From CAZYQW01 sp964649825 (GTDB lineage: Bacteria > Planctomycetota > B15-G4 > JADJEK01), in NCBI GenBank assembly GCA_964649825.1, contig CAZYQW010000127.1, positions 1-26,313 of the forward strand: a DNA stretch of 26,313 nt, written 5' to 3'. The translations under genes and the position numbers were made by a program. Below are positions 13,733-21,736 of this stretch, in pieces. Below the pieces are notes generated by a model. The model was given only the letters and a program-made list of their open reading frames with translations, had not been told where the DNA came from and did no database searches. Positions within the stretch are counted from its first letter, which is position 1. Each line of letters begins with the position of its first letter.

Positions 13733-15373
13733 TCACTTCGCACGAAGCGGCGTCAGGAAGAACGTCAGCCGTACGGGATCGTCGGAGCCGGTGTGCGCGA
13801 CGTGGATCAGGTCGGTCCCGCCGCGACGGTCCAGGTCGACCGCGTACAGGATCGACTCTCCTTCCACCTCGCCGAGATCGATGTGCCGGCTCACCGGAAT
13901 CTCCCTGACCCGCCGCGCGAGATCGCGCCCTGGAAGCGGCGCCCAGTCGATCATGTCGACCAGCTCGACCTCGTGGACCTCACCGCCGCCGGCGTCCACG
14001 TCGAAGCGCCGGATCAGGTCCTTCCACGCCGACAGGGGGAACTCCTCGCCGTCGCTCGCGAGCGCGACGTCGCGGTACAGATCGATCCCACCCTCCGCCG
14101 CGACGCGGGCGACGTCGTCCCGCTCGCCGTCGCCGTCGAAGTCGGCGCGCACGGGCCCCCGGCTGACGTCCTCGCTCAGGGACTCGAAGCGGTCCTCGAG
14201 ATCGCCGCCGATCAGGCTGGCCACGGACGGCAGGTCGATCTCGAGCGTCCGCTGCCGCCACGGCTTGCGGGAGAAGGAAAGCGGCTCCTCCTGGCGGTAG
14301 ACGAACAGGTCGAACGAAAGCGTGCCTCCGGCCACGAGCCACAGCAAGACCTGGCCGAGCGAGACATCCGACACGCGCAGCATGCACAGGTCGTCCCGAC
14401 CGTCACCGTCATCGTCCAGCGCGAACGCGGCGAGGAGGTTCCCCCCGGTCTTCAGCACCTGCGTCGCTTGCGAGCGATCGACGCCGCCGGCCGCCCCCCG
14501 GTAGATCGAGACCTTGGATCCGCGCCGCAGCAGGAGGTCGTCGAAGCCGTCGCCGTCGAGGTCGCGAGCGACGAAGCTGACCCGCGAGTCGAGGATGCTG
14601 AACAGGTTCCCCGTGTCGATCAGGTCGCGGCTGCGGGGCGGCAGGCTCGCACGGATCTCATCGAGGTCGAGCTCGAACGTCGGCGACTCGGGCAGTTCGC
14701 CGCGGGCGCTCGACCAGTAGAACTGGACGTGCTCGCCGTCCGCGAACATGAGGTCCGGCACTCCATCCCCGTTCTGGTCCACGACGTCGAACCGGGGGAT
14801 CGAGATCCGCTGCCGCAGCGTCGGGTCCGCGTCGTTCGGTCCGTCCGCGTCGACGTCGACGTCGATCTCGTGTCGCACCGACGGCCCGCGCCGAAGCGCA
14901 CCCTCCAGGTTCCAGTAGAGGTTCAGCCCGTCCTTCGTGGGCAGGACGAGATCGAACACCCCGTCGCCGTTCAGGTCGCGCGCGAACGCCAGGGCGTAGA
15001 CCCCGCCGGGAAGGTTCACGGCCGGGTCGGTCACGACGAGGCGCGGATCGCGGTCGCCGTCGCCGAAGGTCCAGACCTCGCCGCCGTCCTTCAGCACGAC
15101 GATGCGTTCGATCCCGCCGCCGGCCTCGGCCACGCACCATGCGAACAGATGGCTGTCCCCGCGCGGGAACGCGCCGGCCCGTCGACCGTCGCGCCAATCC
15201 AGCAGCTCGAGGCCGGCCTCGCGGCCGACGGCCAGCCGCCGGGGAGCGTCCGCGGTCCAGGCGACCAGGTCCGCTCCGTAGAGCGGAGCTTCGAGCGCAA
15301 GCACGGCCGGCTCGCCGCCATCCGCCGTGAACGTGGCCAGGAGAACGACCGCCTCGATCGCACCGGCGAACAT
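13733..15373 (-). CDS. VCBS/FG-GAP repeat protein (second of the operon), predicted extracytoplasmic
   Basis: A 546-residue beta-propeller-type protein. The N-terminus MFAGAIEAVVLLATFTADGG is hydrophobic and may be a signal peptide. At least five Ca2+-binding-like loops follow the FG-GAP pattern: DLNGDGVFD, DQNGDGVPD, DLDGDGFDD, DDDGDGRDD and DFDGDGERD, with a degenerate sixth (DLDRRGGTD). Spacing of 60-100 residues suits propeller blades. The start ATG overlaps the preceding stop by one base (TGATG), so translation is coupled to the upstream VCBS lipoprotein. No enzyme domain is seen. Such proteins usually bind ligands, surfaces or partner proteins outside the cell. It is probably a paralogue of its neighbour. 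Confidence 0.85.
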   Translation of the reverse strand: MFAGAIEAVVLLATFTADGGEPAVLALEAPLYGADLVAWTADAPRRLAVGREAGLELLDWRDGRRAGAFPRGDSHLFAWCVAEAGGGIERIVVLKDGGEVWTFGDGDRDPRLVVTDPAVNLPGGVYALAFARDLNGDGVFDLVLPTKDGLNLYWNLEGALRRGPSVRHEIDVDVDADGPNDADPTLRQRISIPRFDVVDQNGDGVPDLMFADGEHVQFYWSSARGELPESPTFELDLDEIRASLPPRSRDLIDTGNLFSILDSRVSFVARDLDGDGFDDLLLRRGSKVSIYRGAAGGVDRSQATQVLKTGGNLLAAFALDDDGDGRDDLCMLRVSDVSLGQVLLWLVAGGTLSFDLFVYRQEEPLSFSRKPWRQRTLEIDLPSVASLIGGDLEDRFESLSEDVSRGPVRADFDGDGERDDVARVAAEGGIDLYRDVALASDGEEFPLSAWKDLIRRFDVDAGGGEVHEVELVDMIDWAPLPGRDLARRVREIPVSRHIDLGEVEGESILYAVDLDRRGGTDLIHVAHTGSDDPVRLTFFLTPLRAK

Positions 15374-16887
15374 CAGCGCGCCCTCCGCGACACGAACACC
15401 GTGAGCGCGTCCTCGTGACGCAGCACCAGATCCGCCACGCGATCGTGCGAGAGGATCTCGGGGCGCGCGCCGCGGACCGGCTTCGCCGGCTGGTACGTGG
15501 AGCGCGGCTCGGTGGCGAACGCGAACGCGTCGCCGTCGCGCACGAGCGGCAGGATCTGCAGGAGTCCATCCTTCCGCAGCAGCAGCAAGTCGTTCAGTCC
15601 GTCGCCGTCGTAGTCCCCATCGACGTTGAAGATGAAGCTCTCTCGGATGCGCGCGAGGTCGTCGGGTTGGAGACTCCGCTCGAAGCGCGCGTCGGGGCGG
15701 CGGGAGAACCCCGGCCCCTCGACGCCGCGGAACACGAGCAGCGTCGAGTCGACCCGGACCGACGTCAGCGAGTCGATCCCGAGCGGAAGGTCGAACGTGC
15801 GCGCGACGAGGTCGACGCGGCCGTCCCGATCGACGTCGACGAAGTCGAACTGCACCTGCGCCCCGTTCAGCTTGATCCGCGCGCTCGGCGTCTCCGCGAA
15901 CGACCCGTCCGCGTTCCGCGGCACGACCGTCGCGGCGAAGTCGCGCCGCAACCCGCCGTCGTCGTCCTCCTCGAGCACGATGACCTCGTAGCGGCCGTCG
16001 CCGTCGAGATCGACGATCTCCACGTCCTCCACGTCCTCCAGCGTCTCGGGCAGCCGCATCGGTTCCGGCTCGCTGAACTCGCCGCCGGCCGTCTGGCGGC
16101 GAACGCGAACTCCGAGGTCGTCGACCCACACGGCGTCTTGAAGCCGGTCGCCATCCCAGTCGAGGAGCCGCGGGAGCGACCATTCCACCGACCGACTGAG
16201 GAGGTGCTTCTGTTCGAAGAACGGCAGCGAGCACTGCGCGCGCGGAAACAGGCCGTCGACGCCGGCGGCGATCTCGATGTTGGCTCGCCCGATGCTGAAC
16301 GTCCCGCGGTTTCCACTCGATCCCTCGACCGGACAGACGATCGTGCCGGCCGGCGCGAGCTTCCCGCCGGCGTCGATCCGGAACGCGACCAGCGCACCGT
16401 CGGTCGGCACCAGGATCTCGTCGACGCCGTCGCCGTCGAGGTCGAGGACGTGGCGCCAGCGGACGATGGCGTTCGGGTCGGCGAGATCGGGGAAGAGCGG
16501 CAGGCTCAGCTCACGCCGCAGGTTTCCGCGCAGGCCGCGGTTCGTGGTCGAGATCGAGAAGACGCCGAGCCGGGTGAACAGCACGACCTCGAGTCCGGGC
16601 TCTTCGCGGACGTCGCACAGTGCGTACGCGATCACGTCGGACGGCGCCTTGAATCGCCAGTCGGGCTCGGGAGGAAGACCACCGTCCTCCCGCTGTCGAT
16701 GGAGCTGAAGCAGGCGATCGACCCCCTCGCGGACGACGAGGAGAACGTCGCCGCGCGAGTCCAGGTCGACGTCCGGGCACTCGTAGCCGACGAGGTCGTC
16801 GCGCACGAGGATGCGGCTCTCGACGAAGTCGACGTCCCCCCCCGTGCACGCGACCGAAGCAACGAGGAGCGATGGAACCGCGATCAC
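15373..16887 (-). CDS. VCBS/FG-GAP repeat lipoprotein (first of the pair)
   Basis: A 504-residue protein beginning at a GTG that overlaps the PDZ gene's stop by four bases (GTGA). MIAVPSLLVASVAC ends in a probable lipobox with Cys14 as the lipidated residue (position -3 is Ser, slightly atypical). The body carries repeated acidic loops: DLDGDGVDE, DWDGDRLQD, DLDGDGRYE, DVDRDGRVD and DGDYDGDGLND, each followed by hydrophobic beta strands such as EILV, AVWV and LLLL. This is the FG-GAP/VCBS propeller pattern, with calcium coordination likely. No catalytic domain is visible. Predicted to be anchored in the outer or inner membrane, with the propeller outside the cytoplasm. Confidence 0.85.
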   Translation of the reverse strand: MIAVPSLLVASVACTGGDVDFVESRILVRDDLVGYECPDVDLDSRGDVLLVVREGVDRLLQLHRQREDGGLPPEPDWRFKAPSDVIAYALCDVREEPGLEVVLFTRLGVFSISTTNRGLRGNLRRELSLPLFPDLADPNAIVRWRHVLDLDGDGVDEILVPTDGALVAFRIDAGGKLAPAGTIVCPVEGSSGNRGTFSIGRANIEIAAGVDGLFPRAQCSLPFFEQKHLLSRSVEWSLPRLLDWDGDRLQDAVWVDDLGVRVRRQTAGGEFSEPEPMRLPETLEDVEDVEIVDLDGDGRYEVIVLEEDDDGGLRRDFAATVVPRNADGSFAETPSARIKLNGAQVQFDFVDVDRDGRVDLVARTFDLPLGIDSLTSVRVDSTLLVFRGVEGPGFSRRPDARFERSLQPDDLARIRESFIFNVDGDYDGDGLNDLLLLRKDGLLQILPLVRDGDAFAFATEPRSTYQPAKPVRGARPEILSHDRVADLVLRHEDALTVFVSRRAR

Positions 16888-17888
16888 GGCGTCTCCTCCT
16901 CACGCCGGCCGGCGGGCCGGGTCTCGTCGGAGAGTGCGCCCACCCCGGTCTCGTACTCGAAGAACCGCAGCAGCCGATGACGGCGCGTCTCGCCGTCCCG
17001 GCGGTAGTCGTAGAGCGCGAGGATCCACAGGTCGATGAAGGCGAACTCGGTACGGTCGTCCTCGATGTCGCGCTCGAACGAGAAGAGGACCGGGACCGAG
17101 AGCGCGGTCAACGTCCGCGGCGGGGCGAAGAGGACGACGTCGCGGACGTCGCGCCCCTCCGCCCGCTCCGCCCCCACCACCGGGATCACGTCGAGCTCCA
17201 CCTCGTCGCCGAACGGGCGCGCGGCCATCTCCGCCGCGAAGGCGCCTGCCCCCTCGACGGGGCGTCCATCGACCGCGACGACGCGGTCGCCCTCGACGAG
17301 ACCCGCGGCGCGGAGCGGTGAAGACGGGTCGAGGGCGACGATCCGCGCGGCGGCGATGAAGCCGCCGTCGACGGCGGTCCGCTCCGACTCGACGACCACC
17401 TTCGCCTTCACGCGCTCGAGGAAGCGCCGTCGTTCCGGCAGCGTCCCCGCCCCGCGCGAGACCACGTCCACCTCGACGTCCACGAGGCCCTCGTCGCGCT
17501 CCACCGTCAAGGCGAGCGACTCCCCGGCCGTGGCGCCGTCGAGCACCGCGTCCCACTGGTCGATCCGCTCCAGCTCGACCCCGCCGGCCGCGACCACGAC
17601 GTCGCCGGGGCGGATCCCGGCCGCTTCCGCCGGCGAGCCGGGCGCGACCGCCGCGACGTGGAGCCCCGCGAGGAACAGCATCTCCTCCAGTCCGCCCGCC
17701 ACCGTCTCCTCGAGCTCGAGCCCGACGAACGGTCGCGCCGGCGCCGGCTCGACCTGGGCGGTGACCGACGGAAAGATCGACCCGGCCGGTGCCACGGCGG
17801 GCCGGACCTCGACGCACGCGAACGTGAGCGCCGCGACGGCGATGGTCAAGACCACGCGGCGGCTCGCTCGCCTCCAGATGCTGGTCAT
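16884..17888 (-). CDS. PDZ-domain lipoprotein (two PDZ domains, no protease domain)
   Basis: 334 residues from the ATG at 17888. Basic residues then VVLTIAVAALTFAC form a lipoprotein signal peptide (Cys25). The first PDZ-like domain contains GLHVAAVAPGSPAEAAGIRPGDVVVAAGG and the second IVALDPSSPLRAAGLVEGDRVVAVDGRPVE, both with the GSPAxxAGLxxGDxxxxxxG pattern seen in DegP/HtrA and RseP. No serine-protease or metalloprotease motif is present, so this is an adaptor or scaffold rather than a peptidase. The C-terminal 90 residues (ending RREEETP) are unassigned. A longer frame from 17999 is not needed. First gene of an operon with two VCBS proteins. Confidence 0.85.
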   Translation of the reverse strand: MTSIWRRASRRVVLTIAVAALTFACVEVRPAVAPAGSIFPSVTAQVEPAPARPFVGLELEETVAGGLEEMLFLAGLHVAAVAPGSPAEAAGIRPGDVVVAAGGVELERIDQWDAVLDGATAGESLALTVERDEGLVDVEVDVVSRGAGTLPERRRFLERVKAKVVVESERTAVDGGFIAAARIVALDPSSPLRAAGLVEGDRVVAVDGRPVEGAGAFAAEMAARPFGDEVELDVIPVVGAERAEGRDVRDVVLFAPPRTLTALSVPVLFSFERDIEDDRTEFAFIDLWILALYDYRRDGETRRHRLLRFFEYETGVGALSDETRPAGRREEETP

Positions 17889-17937
17889 CGTTTCGACTCC
17901 ACGACTCACGCCCTCTCGATCGCTTCGCGCCGGCTCT

Positions 17938-18057
17938 TGTGGTGGTTCAGAAACCCGGGTCCTGCGATCGGCCGCCCGCCGGCGGGGCTGGCGCGGCAAA
18001 GCCGGCGCCGGCCGCAGGCCCGAGATCGGCGCCCCGATGTCCGAAACACCACACTAG
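17938..18057. repeat. Inverted-repeat hairpin element between the ABC permease and PDZ genes
   Basis: TGTGGTGGTTCAGA (17938-17951) and TCCGAAACACCACA (18040-18053) are inverted repeats, matching 12 of 14 when one is reverse-complemented. Between them CCTGC (17961-17965) and GGCC pair with GGCC and GCAGG (to about 18018), and GGCGCGGC (17990-17997) with GCCGGCGCC (18001-18009, one bulge) around AAA, so most of the element folds back. CTAG lies at its edge (18054-18057) and contains the permease TAG stop on the minus strand. Its core differs from copies 1-3, but the GTGGTG-containing ends and the position at a TAG stop are shared. It could alternatively be a simple terminator. Confidence 0.55.
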
Positions 18058-18905
18058 GCCGAGCGGCGCGCGGTGACGACCATCGCGCTGAAGAGAAGTA
18101 CGATTCCCTGGAGCGCGGGGATCCCGGCCGCTCGAGAAAGCTCGCCGTCCTGCCACTCGGCCTCGGAGTAGGCCCGCGCGATGTCGGTCAGGTGAGCGAG
18201 CGGCGAGCCGTTCCCGAGGAACGGCGCGTACGTCAGGAAGACGTGCGGCGCGACGTCGGAGAGGAGCCCCGCGAGGACGTCGAACAGCACGATCGGCACG
18301 ATCGCGAACGCGACCGCGGCGCCGGCCCCGGTCGTTCCGCTCGAGACGAGGACCGCGAACGCGGCGACGGCGAAAAACGCGGGCAGCGTCGCCAGCGAGC
18401 CCACCGCGACCTCGCGCCAGAGCTCGGCCGCGCTCGCCATCACGAACCCTTCCTCGACGACGTCTCCGAGCCCGTACGCGCCGGCGGAGACCGCGGCGCA
18501 CGCCGCGAGCAGAAGCGCGAACGCGGCCACTCCGAACCCGAGGACGCAGATCGCCTTCGCGACCACGATCGTACCGCGCCGCCGATAGAGGAAGAGCTGC
18601 GAGAGCGCGCCCGTCTCGCGGTCGCGCACGATCGCGAGTGCACCGAGGATCAGGATCAAGAGGGTCACCATCGCCCCTCCGGTCCGGAGCCCGTCCGCGA
18701 GTGGACCGAAGCCGTTCAACTCCTCCTCCACCACCGCGAGCCCGCCGCGCGTCGCCACCCGCTCCGCGGCGTCGATGCGCTCGCCGACGAGCCGGCCGCA
18801 GATGCGCAGCACACCGACGATCGCCGGGAGCGGCAGGAGCAGCCAGGTGCCGCGCGCCTTCAGCAGACGAACCGACTCGGCCCGCATCGGAGGCCACGCG
18901 CTCAT
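18054..18905 (-). CDS. ABC-2 type transporter permease
   Basis: 283 residues with about six hydrophobic segments and a large loop after the first, the layout of ABC-2/NosY-like permeases. After an N-terminal MSAWPPMRAESVRLLKARGTWLLL comes LRTGGAMVTLLILILGALAIVRDRETGALSQL, in which RDRETGxL following a membrane segment is a typical ABC-2 feature (compare NosY and gliding-type permeases). Further segments contain GFGVAAFALLLAACA, LATLPAFFAVAAFAVLV, GAGAAVAFAIVPIVLFDVLA and the last GIVLLFSAMVV. The ATG overlaps the ATPase stop (ATGA). With the ATPase it forms an exporter of unknown cargo. The stop TAG falls in the edge of the hairpin element. Confidence 0.88.
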   Translation of the reverse strand: MSAWPPMRAESVRLLKARGTWLLLPLPAIVGVLRICGRLVGERIDAAERVATRGGLAVVEEELNGFGPLADGLRTGGAMVTLLILILGALAIVRDRETGALSQLFLYRRRGTIVVAKAICVLGFGVAAFALLLAACAAVSAGAYGLGDVVEEGFVMASAAELWREVAVGSLATLPAFFAVAAFAVLVSSGTTGAGAAVAFAIVPIVLFDVLAGLLSDVAPHVFLTYAPFLGNGSPLAHLTDIARAYSEAEWQDGELSRAAGIPALQGIVLLFSAMVVTARRSA

Positions 18906-19825
18906 GCCGCGTCCTCCGCCGGGGTGCCGATCGCCTCGTGGAACAGGTCGTCGAGCGTTCGGCGCGCCGGGGCGAGGTGATCGACGCGGCAACCCGCGGC
19001 GTGCAGCCGAGCGTTGAGCTCGCCCGGCGACGCGCTGGTCCGCACGCGAAAGAACGTGTCCGGCCCGTCGTCCGCCGGCGGACGGACATCGGTCACGGCG
19101 GGGATCGCGCGCAGCGTCCGCTCCGCGAGGTCGCGCGGGTCGGCGCGGATCACCACCGTTCCCACGCCCGCGATCAGCTCGCCGGTACGGCCCTCCACGC
19201 GCACCACGCCGTCGTGGATCAACGCGAACCGGTCGGTCGAGCGCTCGACGTGCTCGAGCTGATGGCTCGACAGGAGCACCGTCGCGCCGCGGGATCGCAC
19301 GGCCTCCCGGAGCGCCTCGAGCACTCCCGACACGGCGCCGGGGTCCAGGTGAGTGAGCGGCTCGTCGAGAACGAGCAGCTCGGGATCGAGGAGCAACGCC
19401 CGCGCGATCGCGGCTCGCTGGCGTTCGCCCTGCGAGAGCTTCGCCACTCGGCGATCGACGAGCCGACCGAGAGCGAGCCGTTCGAGGACGGTCTCGACGC
19501 GAACCGCACCCCGCCGGGCCGCGTACGCGAAGCGCCTCAGGTTGTCCCTCACGGTCAGCGCGGGGTCGAGGCCGACGCCGTGCAGCGTCGCTCCGACGCG
19601 CCCCGACAGCGAGCTGACGCGAACCGCGTCGACGCCGAGGAGGCGCGCCCGACCGCCGTCCGGCCGGAGCATCCCGAGCGCGACGCGGAGCGTCGTCGTC
19701 TTGCCGGCCCCGTTGAGACCGATCAAACCGAACATCGATCCCCTCGGCACCCGCAGGTCGATGCCGTTCAAAACGGCCTGGCCGCGGAACCGCTTCGTCA
19801 CGCCGTGTAGCTCGATCGCGTCCAT
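18902..19825 (-). CDS. ABC transporter ATP-binding protein
   Basis: 307 residues: one nucleotide-binding domain plus a C-terminal extension. Walker A GLNGAGKTT (36-44), signature LSQGERQR (130-137), Walker B LLVLDEP (150-156), D-loop HLDPG, and H-loop His188 in SSHQ are all intact, so it is expected to hydrolyse ATP and power the coupled permease. The extension (about 210-307) resembles the C-terminal region seen in export-type ABC-2 ATPases such as CcmA/NatA/NosF-like proteins. The ATG at 19825 begins at MDAIELHGVTKRFRG, the standard position for this family; a frame reaching 20440 runs antisense through the GH172 gene and is spurious. It is divergent from the GH172 gene. Confidence 0.95.
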   Translation of the reverse strand: MDAIELHGVTKRFRGQAVLNGIDLRVPRGSMFGLIGLNGAGKTTTLRVALGMLRPDGGRARLLGVDAVRVSSLSGRVGATLHGVGLDPALTVRDNLRRFAYAARRGAVRVETVLERLALGRLVDRRVAKLSQGERQRAAIARALLLDPELLVLDEPLTHLDPGAVSGVLEALREAVRSRGATVLLSSHQLEHVERSTDRFALIHDGVVRVEGRTGELIAGVGTVVIRADPRDLAERTLRAIPAVTDVRPPADDGPDTFFRVRTSASPGELNARLHAAGCRVDHLAPARRTLDDLFHEAIGTPAEDAA

Positions 19826-19951
19826 ACGACGCCTCACCGTACTGTGCGGTTCGCTCTTGTCAGCGGCGGAATCGACTCGTCTGATGGTTTTGTGAACACG
19901 CTGAACACGATCTTCACCTTGCTCCTCGCGCAGCCCGTCGATACCGCGTCG

Positions 19952-21730
19952 ATGCTGCGAGAGATGACCGACCTCGACCGGCTCACGCGGCCGGCCGACT
20001 ACTCCTGCCGCCAGTTCTCCTCGTACGACCGGCGGAGCGAGAAGGACCACGGCACCGACCCGCCATCCGACGAGGACTGGTTCGCCAACGGCGACCGCGG
20101 ACACTACTTGCGCGTGGAGGACGGACGATTCGTCCTCGCGGAGGCCGAGGGAGCCGGTGCGATCGTCCGGATCTGGTCCGCCAACCCGGCCGGCTCGCTG
20201 CGGATCGAGCTGGACGGGGTCGTCGTCGTGGAAGAGGACTTCCTCGCGCTTCTTGCCGGCGAGGTCGAGCGATTCCCGCCGCCGTTCGGGGCGACGCGGG
20301 CGCGCGGCGGCAACCTCTATTTCCCGTTCCCCTACGCGGAACGGATGAAGGTCACGTGCTCGGAAGGCGACCAGTACTACCACGTCAACGTCCGCACGTA
20401 CGAGCCCGGCACGGCGGTGACGACGTACGACCCGGCGCAACCGCTCGAGCGACCCACGTTCGAACCGAAGCCGGTCGGCTCGCCGACGACCACGCGGCGC
20501 CTGCGAGGGCCCGGGGTCGTGCGGCGGCTCGAGATCGATCTCCCGGACGACGCCGCTCGGCTGCGTGCCGCGACCGTCCGGGTCCGGGTCGACGGCCGCG
20601 ACACCATCTGGTCACCCCTCGGCGACCTGTTCGGAACCTCGCCCGGACGCACGCCGTTCGAGACCTACCCGATCGGGATCGGAGAGGGCGGCGTTGGACG
20701 GATCGACTTCCCGATGCCGTTCGCAGACACGTTCGAGATCGACGTCGAACCCGACGCGGGCGTCCGCCTCTGGGTGACCGAGGACGTGCGCCCGCTCCGC
20801 TTCTTCGCATGGTGGCGGGGACGCGCCGACCTCGCGACCCATCCGCGCTCGGACTGGCCCGTCCTCCATGCGATGGGCGCCGGCCGGCTCGTCGGGTGCT
20901 CGCTCGGCGTGCGCAACCCGATCAAGGCGTGGTGGGGAGAGGGCGACGAGAAGATCTTCGTCGACGGCGAGTCGTTCCCGAGCACGTTCGGCACCGGCAC
21001 CGAGGACTACTTCGGCTACGCCTGGTGCGACACGGCCTTGTTCGAGGCGCCGTACCACGCGCAGACCCGCTGCGACGGACCGATCAACCGCGGCTTCTGC
21101 GCGGTGAACCGCTTCCACGTGATCGACGACGTTCCGTTCCAGTCGTCGATCCGCTTCGACCTCGAGGTCTGGCACTGGGTCCCGACCACGCTCGCCTTCG
21201 GCACAGTGGCGTACTGGTACGCGACGCCCGAGTCTCTCCACGATTTCCGGCCCGCCGTCGACCGAGACCGCGTGATCGTCCCGCTCCCCGAGATCCCTTC
21301 CGTACCGGGGGCGATCGAGGGCGAGACGTTCGAGGTGGTCGAGAAGACGGCGGGCATCGCCGAACGCCAGGACCTCGGCTTCGCCGACGGCTTCAGCCGC
21401 GAGTCGCACCTTTGGTGGCGCGACGCCAAGCCAGGCGACGTCCTGACCCTGCGGTTCCACTCGCCGCACGGCGGCCGGCGCTCGCTCGTCCTCGCGCTGA
21501 CGCGCGCGATCGACTACGGCATCGTCGAGATCGCGGTGAACGGCCACGCCCTCGGCGGCTCGATCGATCTGTTCGCGGACCACGTCGGGCCCGACGGGGA
21601 GCGGACGTTCGAGGACGTTCCCCTCGTCGAGGGCGCGAACGAGATGGCGGTGAAGATCGTCGGCACGAACGAGAACGCGCGCCCGAGGAACTACATGTTC
21701 GGCGTCGACTACGTCCGCGTGCCGGACTGA
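19952..21730 (+). CDS. GH172 family (former DUF2961) glycoside hydrolase-like protein
   Basis: 592 residues, within the size range of the family. It starts with MLREMTDLDRLTRPADYSCRQF then SSYDRRS, the usual DUF2961 N-terminus. The conserved core reads WWGEGDEKIFVDGE, then FPSTFGTGTEDYFGYAW. Glu330 (in WGEGDEK) and Glu351 (in GTGTEDY) are 21 residues apart, the spacing of the two catalytic glutamates I recall from characterised GH172 alpha-fructofuranosidase/difructose-dianhydride enzymes. A beta-sandwich C-terminus follows (GVDYVRVPD at the end). No signal peptide is clear from this start, so location is uncertain. The ATG at 19952 (or 19964) is preferred over a GTG at 19844, whose extra residues do not resemble the family. 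Substrate unknown; fructose- or arabinose-containing glycans are known for relatives. Confidence 0.85.
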   Translation: MLREMTDLDRLTRPADYSCRQFSSYDRRSEKDHGTDPPSDEDWFANGDRGHYLRVEDGRFVLAEAEGAGAIVRIWSANPAGSLRIELDGVVVVEEDFLALLAGEVERFPPPFGATRARGGNLYFPFPYAERMKVTCSEGDQYYHVNVRTYEPGTAVTTYDPAQPLERPTFEPKPVGSPTTTRRLRGPGVVRRLEIDLPDDAARLRAATVRVRVDGRDTIWSPLGDLFGTSPGRTPFETYPIGIGEGGVGRIDFPMPFADTFEIDVEPDAGVRLWVTEDVRPLRFFAWWRGRADLATHPRSDWPVLHAMGAGRLVGCSLGVRNPIKAWWGEGDEKIFVDGESFPSTFGTGTEDYFGYAWCDTALFEAPYHAQTRCDGPINRGFCAVNRFHVIDDVPFQSSIRFDLEVWHWVPTTLAFGTVAYWYATPESLHDFRPAVDRDRVIVPLPEIPSVPGAIEGETFEVVEKTAGIAERQDLGFADGFSRESHLWWRDAKPGDVLTLRFHSPHGGRRSLVLALTRAIDYGIVEIAVNGHALGGSIDLFADHVGPDGERTFEDVPLVEGANEMAVKIVGTNENARPRNYMFGVDYVRVPD

Positions 21731-21736
21731 CCCGGC

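Noticed and set aside
13733..16234. 833-residue open frame on the minus strand
   Set aside because: The N-terminal part is an out-of-frame shadow of the first VCBS gene. The real gene begins at the ATG at 15373, overlapping the preceding stop.
18902..20440. Extending the ABC ATPase upstream to 512 residues
   Set aside because: The extension runs antisense through the GH172 gene and has no domain; the family start is at 19825.
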